Source: Bacteroidaceae bacterium
GTDB lineage: Bacteria > Bacteroidota > Bacteroidia > Bacteroidales > Bacteroidaceae
DNA length: 13,284 nt
Direction: 5' to 3'
Assembly (NCBI GenBank): GCA_900770655.1
Contig: CAAGLA010000062.1
Span: 1-13,284, forward strand
Under the pieces are notes generated by a model. It was not told the origin of the DNA. It saw nothing but the letters and a program-made list of their open reading frames with translations, and searched no databases. Positions 6,869-12,225 of the stretch are shown here, one piece after another. The position numbers and the translations under genes are program-made. Numbering within the stretch: the first letter of the stretch is position 1; the number at the start of each line of letters is the position of its first letter.

Positions 6869-6876
6869 CAAAGTTA
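6869..6876 (-). promoter_or_regulatory. Putative -7 box of the SulP gene
   Basis: The minus strand reads TAACTTTG, an exact TAnnTTTG match, about 90 bases before the SulP ATG. No clear TTTG element lies 19-21 bases upstream; the region is A/T-rich. The implied leader is roughly 80 bases and contains a small inverted repeat, GGTGA/TCACC (6834-6838 with 6848-6852). Confidence 0.5.
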
Positions 6877-6965
6877 GCAAAAAAAGATTTAACCGTTTTT
6901 ATGAAATAATGATTATTTTTTAGAAGTGCAGGCAATAAACAAACCTGTATGCGGCACAAGAAAGC

Positions 6966-7020
6966 AAAGCCCCGGAAGTCATATTTCACTTAAATGTGAA
7001 AAAGATGCTTCCGGGGCTTT
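6966..7020 (-). terminator. Stem-loop downstream of the MscS gene
   Basis: AAAGCCCCGGAAG at 6966-6978 pairs perfectly with CTTCCGGGGCTTT at 7008-7020 (13 bp). The 29-base interior can extend the stem through a second pairing, TTTCAC/GTGAAA. It begins 43 bases after the MscS stop on the minus strand and is followed there by TTTGCTTTC. It most likely ends the cyclophilin-bcp-mscS transcript before the SulP promoter. Confidence 0.75.
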
Positions 7021-7063
7021 ATATAAACACACAGCAAATATACTGTTCTGCAGTTCTAATGCA

Positions 7064-7921
7064 TTACTTGTTTACATTGAGAGTAAATGTCTGGTACGGG
7101 AAGTTAAGACCACGTGCGGGGAATGTATCGTACACCTTCTTATTGAGGTCGAACTTAATGCCCCAGTAATCTTCCTGCTTGCACCATAGACGAACGGTAA
7201 TATCTATTGAACTTGCCGAAAGGGCACCAAGCTCGACAAAAGGCTCGGCCGGAGAATTAAGGACACGTGAATCGGCAGCAATAAGCTCAAGAAGAACCTT
7301 CTTTGCCTTGTCGTAATCGTCGCCGTAAGCTATTGAGTAAGAGAGGTCGAGACGACGCAGCGGCTCACGCGAATAGTTGTTGATGATGCTTGTAGAAACA
7401 GGGCCGTTAGGCAGAAGAATAACCTTGTTGTCGCCTGTTGTAATAACCGTATTGAAGATTTGAATCTCCTTAACAGAACCGGCAACACCTTGTGCTTCAA
7501 TAAAATCGCCCACTTTGAAAGGACGGAACAGAAGAATTATTACACCGCCTGCAAAGTTCTGCAATGTACCGCTGAGAGCCATACCGACTGCAACACCGGC
7601 CGAAGCGAATATCGCAATGAACGACGATGTATCGACACCAAGCACGCTGATAATCATTATAAGCAGCACAATGGTAGCTACAACGTCTATCAGGCTCGAC
7701 ACGAATGTACGTATTGAGAGGTTGACATCGCGTTTCTCCATTAACTTCTTAACAATCTTAACCACACGACGGCTTATCCAACGTCCAATGAACCATATTA
7801 GAAAAACCTTTACAAGTTTAATGGCCAATGCTATGACCAGTGCAGTAACAGCCGATGTTATCTGTGAAACAGGGATGTTCACACCTGCAATTCCCAAAAG
7901 AGGCAATAGATTTAAAAACAT
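7064..7921 (-). CDS. mscS: MscS family small-conductance mechanosensitive channel
   Basis: 285 residues, almost the length of E. coli MscS (286). Three membrane helices occur in the first 130 residues. The pore-lining third helix and the start of the beta domain are unmistakable: FASAGVAVGMALSGTLQNFAGG (about 105-126), then VIILLFRPFKVGDFIE. The Ala/Gly packing pattern and the Q-N-F hinge are as in MscS. Downstream, FNTVITTGDNKVILLPNG and the cytoplasmic cage region through NFPYQT near the C-terminus are also typical. It opens on membrane tension and releases solutes during hypo-osmotic shock. The ATG at 7919-7921 is 21 bases after the bcp stop, so it is the last gene of a cyclophilin-bcp-mscS unit. 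A hairpin terminator follows. Confidence 0.95.
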   Translation of the reverse strand: MFLNLLPLLGIAGVNIPVSQITSAVTALVIALAIKLVKVFLIWFIGRWISRRVVKIVKKLMEKRDVNLSIRTFVSSLIDVVATIVLLIMIISVLGVDTSSFIAIFASAGVAVGMALSGTLQNFAGGVIILLFRPFKVGDFIEAQGVAGSVKEIQIFNTVITTGDNKVILLPNGPVSTSIINNYSREPLRRLDLSYSIAYGDDYDKAKKVLLELIAADSRVLNSPAEPFVELGALSASSIDITVRLWCKQEDYWGIKFDLNKKVYDTFPARGLNFPYQTFTLNVNK

Positions 7922-7942
7922 AGTAATTTAGATTAATTTATA

Positions 7943-8398
7943 TTAGGAAATAGTTTCAAGTATCTGTTTTGCCGAATTCTTTGTATCGACCTTTGTTATC
8001 ACCCTCTCAATTATTCCTTCTTCGTCTATTACGAACGTAGTGCGCTTTATACCCATATACACGCGCCCGGCCATTTTCTTTTCGCCCCAAACGCCAAAAG
8101 CCTCAATGAGTGCCCTTCCCGTGTCTGCGACAAGCGGGAAATTAAGTTGCTGTTTCTCTTTGAAACGTACGTGCGACGCAGCACTGTCGGCACTCACGCC
8201 CACAACAGCATAGCCGGCGGCAGAAAGTTCTTCCATACCGTCGCGCAAGGAACAGGCTTCGGCTGTACAGCCCGGAGTACTGTCCTTTGGATAGAAATAG
8301 AGAACAAGTTTGCGGCCTTTAAAAGCGGCAAGGGCAATTTCGTTACCCGCCTCGTCTACCCCAAGTACAAGCGGGGCTTTATCTCCAACTTTAAGCAT
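7943..8398 (-). CDS. bcp: Thioredoxin-dependent thiol peroxidase (Bcp/PrxQ)
   Basis: 151 residues, full length for the Bcp/PrxQ peroxiredoxins, which reduce hydrogen peroxide and organic hydroperoxides with electrons from thioredoxin in the cytoplasm. The active site reads YFYPKDSTPGCTAEACSLRD, with T41 and peroxidatic C44 and the resolving cysteine five residues later (C49), the atypical 2-Cys arrangement of this subgroup. The catalytic arginine is in GIKRTTFVID (R119). VVGVSADS and NFPLVADT are further family blocks. It starts at the ATG at 8396-8398, five bases after the stop of the cyclophilin gene, a spacing that suggests translational coupling. MscS follows 21 bases downstream. Confidence 0.96.
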   Translation of the reverse strand: MLKVGDKAPLVLGVDEAGNEIALAAFKGRKLVLYFYPKDSTPGCTAEACSLRDGMEELSAAGYAVVGVSADSAASHVRFKEKQQLNFPLVADTGRALIEAFGVWGEKKMAGRVYMGIKRTTFVIDEEGIIERVITKVDTKNSAKQILETIS

Positions 8399-8403
8399 AT
8401 CCT

Positions 8404-9078
8404 TTAATCCAATAGTTCCATTTTAATTATTCTCACATCTTCCAGCGGACGGTCGGCAGCATCGCACCTCACATTCTGAATAGCCTCCACCACATCGAGC
8501 CCCTCTACAACTTCGCCAAAAACGGTATAGCCACCGTCTAAATGGGGAGTGCCGCCAATGGTGGTATATGCCTCTAATTGCTGTGGAGTGAGCGGTATTG
8601 TATCGCCTGTACGGCGATTGTAGAAATCGCGCATCTGCTGCAGCTGTTCAGCGGTGAACACCTGACCCCAGACAATATAGAACTGGCTTGCCGACGAAGC
8701 CTTTTCAGGGTTCACATCATCGCCTTCGCGCGCTGCTGCAAGAGCGCCGCGCTTGTGGAAATACAGCGACGGCATTATCTCGGCAGCCACCTTGTAGCCC
8801 AAGTCACCCTCTCCCAGAATAGCCCCACGAGGAGCATTCTTGGATGTAGGGTCGCCACCCTGAATCATAAAATCCTTTATTACACGATGAAACAGGAGCG
8901 AGTCGTAAACCGCCTCTTCTACCAGACGCACAAAATTGTCGCGGTGTGCCGGTGTTTCGTTATAAAGAAGAAGGTCTATATTGCCTGCTGTAGTATACAT
9001 TCTCACTCTGTAATCCTTTTTAGAGGAACAAGAGAGAAGAAACGCCATTAAAAAACAGAGTATAAGATATTTTTTCAT
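8404..9078 (-). CDS. Cyclophilin-type peptidyl-prolyl isomerase lipoprotein
   Basis: 224 residues. The N-terminus MKKYLILCFLMAFLLSCSS is a lipoprotein signal peptide with lipobox LLSC and lipidated cysteine at residue 17. The rest is a cyclophilin domain: FHRVIKDFMIQGGDP (catalytic R65), GALAAAR (111-117), SQFYIVWG (131-138) and HLDGGYTVFGEVVEGLDVVEAI (179-200). It should catalyse proline cis-trans isomerisation and assist folding of exported proteins at the periplasmic membrane surface. Between the SQFYIVWG strand and HLDGG there are about 40 extra residues, mostly charged and helical, absent from E. coli PpiB; I recall such inserts as usual in Bacteroidetes members. The residues after the cysteine are SSKKD, not an acidic surface-export signal, so a periplasm-facing location is likely. 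It is the first gene of the operon with bcp and mscS. Confidence 0.94.
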   Translation of the reverse strand: MKKYLILCFLMAFLLSCSSKKDYRVRMYTTAGNIDLLLYNETPAHRDNFVRLVEEAVYDSLLFHRVIKDFMIQGGDPTSKNAPRGAILGEGDLGYKVAAEIMPSLYFHKRGALAAAREGDDVNPEKASSASQFYIVWGQVFTAEQLQQMRDFYNRRTGDTIPLTPQQLEAYTTIGGTPHLDGGYTVFGEVVEGLDVVEAIQNVRCDAADRPLEDVRIIKMELLD

Positions 9079-9110
9079 AGAAGTTTTCAGTAGCTGCCGC
9101 TAACAGAGCG

Positions 9111-9141
9111 CGAAGATAAGAAAAATTTACAAAAAATCAAA
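9111..9141 (-). promoter_or_regulatory. Promoter of the cyclophilin-bcp-mscS unit
   Basis: On the minus strand TTTG (9138-9141), 19 bases, then TATCTTCG (9111-9118), one base from the TAnnTTTG consensus. The implied leader before the ATG at 9078 is about 25 bases. It lies between the end hairpin of the DsbA-like gene and the cyclophilin start, so the operon has its own promoter. Confidence 0.58.
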
Positions 9142-9151
9142 GCCTGCACCC

Positions 9152-9206
9152 GCTGTAGCAATGAAAAAGGAATACTTTTGAAGTATTCCTTTTTCATTGC
9201 TACAGC
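9152..9206 (-). terminator. 26-bp perfect hairpin overlapping the stop codon of the DsbA-like gene
   Basis: Bases 9152-9177 pair perfectly with 9181-9206 around a 3-base loop (TTG at 9178-9180). On the minus strand the core is GGAATACTT, loop, AAGTATTCC followed by TTTTT, a classic intrinsic terminator. Because A-runs and T-runs also pair, it would work in both directions. The outer part of the stem contains the TAG stop (9200-9202) and last bases of the DsbA-like gene. Confidence 0.82.
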
Positions 9207-10174
9207 ACCCCGGCAAGATGCCGCCCACGTTGTTGTGCCCAATTATCCTTGTCCTTTATTATATAAAATATGAAGCCGTTGCCTTTTGGCGCCATTGCAA
9301 CATCCTGTTCCTCTATGAGCTGTGCCATAATATCGGGCAAACCCACATACGACTCCACATTCAGTGCCGAATGACCGCTTTTTCTTGTCAACCCGAAGGC
9401 TGTGGCAATCTCAACAGGATAGGCCGAACCGCACACAGCAATGAATTTCTTTACATTCTCTTTCGAAAAGAGTTCACGGCCGTCGTTCAAAGGCTTTATA
9501 TTGTTGTACGACAGCTGAGATATGCTCTGCCTGAACGTATCGTACAAAGAATACCCGCGCAACATCATCTCCTCGTTATGGTATTCAAGAACAAAAGTTG
9601 GGAATTGCGCCACTTCGTAATTCCGGCACAATTCAATGTTGCTCCTTAACATTTCGGTAACCTCTTCGCTATTGTAGAGTTCCCTGAACTTTTCGGGGCT
9701 GAACCCTACTACGGCCGACATTGCTGCAAGCCTTTCGGCATCACCAGTCTGAACGGCATCGACAGCTGTTGCCTCCTGCAAATGACGCAAATAGCGCAAG
9801 GGGGCAAATGTACTGTTCTTGTCGTTGCTCTTTGCAGCATAGAGCTTGGCGGTTATATAGGCCCTGTTCTGCGGCTTTGTCGAGGGATGCTCAGCCGAAA
9901 AGAGGTGAAACCCGCTTTCGCACACAGGCATTCCGTGTTGCTCTGAGGCTTCGAGCCAGTGGGCGTGCATATTTCTGTTCGACAATGCATAGTCGCCGCC
10001 AATGGAGAGTTTGCGGTTATTGTATGTTGCAATATTCTCTATCATAACACCCATTATATAGGATATATGCAACTGTTCGCCATAGCGATAGGCCAAAGCC
10101 CTTAGTACGGGCACACTACCCCAGCACCAAGTACATACAGGGTCGGCAAAAACTGTAATCTTAATTCTGTTCAT
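9200..10174 (-). CDS. Cytoplasmic DsbA-like thioredoxin-fold protein (CTWC motif)
   Basis: 324 residues with no signal peptide. The N-terminal strand ITVFADPVCTWCWGS carries the redox motif C14-T-W-C17, in the DPxCxWC context seen in FrnE-like and SpxH/YjbH-like members of the DsbA superfamily. A long, mainly helical insert follows, and then VAQFPTFVLEYHNEE supplies the cis-proline strand (FPT). The N-terminal two thirds thus forms one DsbA-type domain. The last 100 or so residues (from about LSYNNIKPLND) are an extension that I cannot assign; it contains FIAVCGSAYPVEIATAFGL. It probably acts as a cytoplasmic dithiol oxidoreductase/isomerase or as an adaptor protein; the sequence does not separate these. 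It is longer than FrnE-type proteins of about 210-240 residues. Flanked by hairpins on both sides, it looks monocistronic; no convincing promoter box was found in 10175-10220. Confidence 0.82.
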   Translation of the reverse strand: MNRIKITVFADPVCTWCWGSVPVLRALAYRYGEQLHISYIMGVMIENIATYNNRKLSIGGDYALSNRNMHAHWLEASEQHGMPVCESGFHLFSAEHPSTKPQNRAYITAKLYAAKSNDKNSTFAPLRYLRHLQEATAVDAVQTGDAERLAAMSAVVGFSPEKFRELYNSEEVTEMLRSNIELCRNYEVAQFPTFVLEYHNEEMMLRGYSLYDTFRQSISQLSYNNIKPLNDGRELFSKENVKKFIAVCGSAYPVEIATAFGLTRKSGHSALNVESYVGLPDIMAQLIEEQDVAMAPKGNGFIFYIIKDKDNWAQQRGRHLAGVL

Positions 10175-10220
10175 AACTATCTTCTTTTTTAGACAGTAAC
10201 AACAGAAAAGGAGATAATGT

Positions 10221-10271
10221 TTACAAACACATCGTGGGCGGCCTTAATGGCCGCCCACGATGTGTTTGTAA
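10221..10271 (-). terminator. 23-bp perfect hairpin after the bamD-rpoZ-DUF4293 operon
   Basis: Bases 10221-10243 pair perfectly with 10249-10271 around loop TTAAT. The inner stem is GC-rich (GTGGGCGGCC/GGCCGCCCAC) and the outer stem AT-rich (TTACAAACA/TGTTTGTAA). It starts nine bases after the DUF4293 stop on the minus strand. There is no true T-run after the stem, so terminator function is likely from position and shape but less classic than at 9152-9206. Confidence 0.7.
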
Positions 10272-10280
10272 CTCGTTGTT

Positions 10281-10748
10281 TCAGTCTCTTAACCTGAAAC
10301 CAAGCGCACGCGCTACTATCTTTGCCTCTTGCTTGCGTATGAGTATATACGAAAAGGTATTGAGCGTCAGAGCAAAGAACGGGAAGAGCATTGGCAGTTC
10401 TGCATTTACAGTTGTGTCGCTCGAGAAGACAAACCAATATACAAGCAACAGCACATAGTAGCCTGCAAGGAGCAACATTGAGAGTATGGTGCTGCGTTTC
10501 TGCAATTCAAAGTTACTGAACAGCGACACGAACATTGCAAAAAGGTTTACCAGAGCGGTGAAAAGCAAAACCACGCCAAGCGCCGCCACAGAGCGCGACA
10601 CTGTACCGTCGGCATTTGCAAAGCCCCAATTATCCATTACAGCAACTGAAGCATCGGACCCTGCGAAGAGCATCAACGGCTGCATCATCGCATAGACCAA
10701 AAGGGCTATCGCTGCAACAAAAAGGAGCTGGTATATACGGAATTTCAT
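10281..10748 (-). CDS. DUF4293 family membrane protein
   Basis: 155 residues with four predicted membrane helices: about residues 7-29, 56-80, 89-108 and 120-140. The short cytoplasmic ends, the N-terminal MKFRIYQLLFVAAIALL, the polar first loop before helix 2 (WGFANADGTVSRS) and the basic C-terminal tail IRKQEAKIVARALGFRLRD fit the DUF4293 family. That family is found in Bacteroidetes, next to rpoZ, and has no known function. The ATG (10746-10748) is 12 bases after the rpoZ stop, so it is the third gene of the bamD-rpoZ operon. The hairpin at 10221-10271 follows directly. The family call rests on context and topology as much as on motifs. Confidence 0.8.
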   Translation of the reverse strand: MKFRIYQLLFVAAIALLVYAMMQPLMLFAGSDASVAVMDNWGFANADGTVSRSVAALGVVLLFTALVNLFAMFVSLFSNFELQKRSTILSMLLLAGYYVLLLVYWFVFSSDTTVNAELPMLFPFFALTLNTFSYILIRKQEAKIVARALGFRLRD

Positions 10749-10760
10749 AAAAGCACGCTG

Positions 10761-11099
10761 TTAGATATCCTCTTCTTCTGTCTCCTTTGCAGGGTCACGG
10801 AAGTAGATTTTGTCATCGAGGAATTCCTGAGCCGCAATGAGTGTAGGCTTCGGCAATCTTTCGTAATAACGTGAAATCTCTATCTGCTCGTGGTTCTCGA
10901 ACTGCTCCTCGAGGTTATCGGTAGACGAAGAGAACTCATTGAGTTTCTTCAGAAGTTCTTCCTTCATCTCTGCAGCTATCTGGTTTGAGCGCTTGCCGAT
11001 AATTGCAACCGATTCATACACATTGCCTGTTTCGTTTACAAAATCTGCCATATTGCGTGTGACAGTGTTTGTAGGAGCATTAGTCTTTTTGTAATCCAT
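10761..11099 (-). CDS. rpoZ: DNA-directed RNA polymerase omega subunit, Bacteroidetes type
   Basis: 112 residues starting MDYKKTNAPTNTVTRNM, the strongly conserved opening of the Bacteroidetes omega/Rpb6-like subunit. GNVYESVAIIGKRSNQIAAE (about 26-45) is the omega core that clamps the beta-prime C-terminus. The middle NLEEQFENHEQIEISRYYERLPKPTLIAAQEF is specific to this phylum's form and absent from the E. coli protein. The C-terminus is acidic (ETEEEDI). It helps assemble and stabilise RNA polymerase and in other bacteria forms part of a ppGpp site; whether that holds here is not shown. It lies between bamD (64 bases upstream) and DUF4293 (12 bases downstream), an order known from Bacteroidetes. 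Confidence 0.93.
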   Translation of the reverse strand: MDYKKTNAPTNTVTRNMADFVNETGNVYESVAIIGKRSNQIAAEMKEELLKKLNEFSSSTDNLEEQFENHEQIEISRYYERLPKPTLIAAQEFLDDKIYFRDPAKETEEEDI

Positions 11100-11163
11100 T
11101 TCTATTATAAATTATATGTTATTTTCTACTTTAAATATACTTCTATAAAAACCAAGCAGTTTC

Positions 11164-11976
11164 TCAATTCTGTACTACCTCCATAGCCTCTCTGTAGTAT
11201 TCATCGGCCTCCGATATGTAGCTGCTGCCGGGGAATTCAGTCTTGAAAGCATAATATTCGTCAATGGTCTCGCGATACCTTTCAATCCTCTTTTCCTCTA
11301 CGCTGTTATGGGCCATTTTGTACTTGGCACGAAGGATAAGTATTGAGAGTTCTTCGCGGAGTTTTGTGTAAGGGTAATCCTTAAGGGCATTCTGTGCCGT
11401 TATAATGCAGGCCTGATAATTGTTTCCGCGGTATGCGAGGAAGTCGCCCAAATCGTAATAGAGCTTTGCCGACAGGTACTCCTTCTGAACAATGATATCG
11501 TGCATTTCAAAAATCATATTCTGCGCTTCGGTGCGGTAACTGCTTGTCGGGAAATACTCCATAAAGAGCTGCAGCTCACTGATTGCAAGGAATGTACCCG
11601 ACTGGTCGAGTTCCGGTTCTGTAATCCCCATAAAGAGCGATTTTCCCGAATGGAAACGTGCATATTCGGCGAATTCACCACGCGGATAGTTGGTGTAATA
11701 TACCTTAAAGTACTGCGAAGCCGTTTCATAGTCCTCGGAATTATAATAGCACATAGCCAACAGAATTACCGATTCTTCGGCCTTGTCACTGCCTTTGAGC
11801 ATTGTTATCATACCTTCGAGCAGTTGCGACGACTTTACATAATCGCCCGTGAGGTAATACTCCTTCGCAGCTTCGTACTTGTAATCTATATCCGCAGAGA
11901 CATACACCTTGTTATAGGAATTACAAGAAACAAGCAATGTTGCAATTGCCAAAAGTATGTATAAAGTCTTTTTCAT
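11164..11976 (-). CDS. bamD: Outer-membrane assembly lipoprotein BamD
   Basis: 270 residues. The signal peptide MKKTLYILLAIATLLVSC ends in lipobox LVSC with lipidated C18. The mature part is a chain of TPR-like helical pairs: YEAAKEYYLTGDYVKSSQLL, AMCYYNSEDYETASQYFKVYYTNYPRGEFAEYARF, AISELQLFMEYFPTSSYRTEA, and later AKLYYDLGDFLAYRGNNYQACIITAQNALKDYP and EYYAFKTEFPGSSYISEA. This is the BamD pattern, with repeated F/Y-P helix ends. BamD is a core lipoprotein of the BAM complex that inserts beta-barrel proteins into the outer membrane from its periplasmic side. It heads the operon with rpoZ and DUF4293 and is preceded by a strong Bacteroidetes-type promoter. Confidence 0.94.
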   Translation of the reverse strand: MKKTLYILLAIATLLVSCNSYNKVYVSADIDYKYEAAKEYYLTGDYVKSSQLLEGMITMLKGSDKAEESVILLAMCYYNSEDYETASQYFKVYYTNYPRGEFAEYARFHSGKSLFMGITEPELDQSGTFLAISELQLFMEYFPTSSYRTEAQNMIFEMHDIIVQKEYLSAKLYYDLGDFLAYRGNNYQACIITAQNALKDYPYTKLREELSILILRAKYKMAHNSVEEKRIERYRETIDEYYAFKTEFPGSSYISEADEYYREAMEVVQN

Positions 11977-12053
11977 CTGCTTTAAAATTGAGTTTCAACC
12001 CGCCGGCGGCAAAAAAGAACGCACAAAGAGGGTATATACAAAATTTCATTCTG

Positions 12054-12085
12054 CAAATTTAGTGCTTTTTAGCGAAAAACGCAAC
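12054..12085 (-). promoter_or_regulatory. Promoter of the bamD-rpoZ-DUF4293 operon
   Basis: On the minus strand GTTG (12082-12085), 20 bases, then TAAATTTG (12054-12061), an exact TAnnTTTG match. The leader before the bamD ATG at 11976 would be about 70 bases. Layout and spacing equal those of the 5'-nucleotidase promoter. Confidence 0.66.
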
Positions 12086-12164
12086 CTATTTTTCTTTATT
12101 ATTATCTACAAGTTGTTTAAATTTCTAAAATATAGAGTTAAAAATCTCCGTCTATACACAATTC

Positions 12165-12208
12165 AATAATCGGTCTTTGGGGCTTGTGAGCCCCAAAGAC
12201 CGATTATT
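12165..12208 (-). terminator. 20-bp perfect hairpin downstream of the GH16 gene
   Basis: AATAATCGGTCTTTGGGGCT at 12165-12184 pairs perfectly with 12189-12208 around loop TGTG. The GC-rich top of the stem is flanked by AT-rich lower pairs. It begins 17 bases after the GH16 stop on the minus strand and ends before the bamD promoter, as expected for a terminator separating the two units. Confidence 0.78.
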
Positions 12209-12225
12209 CAACTATAATTGAAAGT

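Noticed and set aside
9161..9181. Tiny open frame MKKEYF inside the hairpin, with near-identical starts on both strands
   Set aside because: It follows simply from the palindrome of the terminator; no ribosome site or conservation argument supports translation.
9197..9649. Plus-strand open frame beginning in the 9152-9206 hairpin
   Set aside because: It is antisense to the DsbA-like gene, with no motif and no promoter; the hairpin is explained as a terminator.
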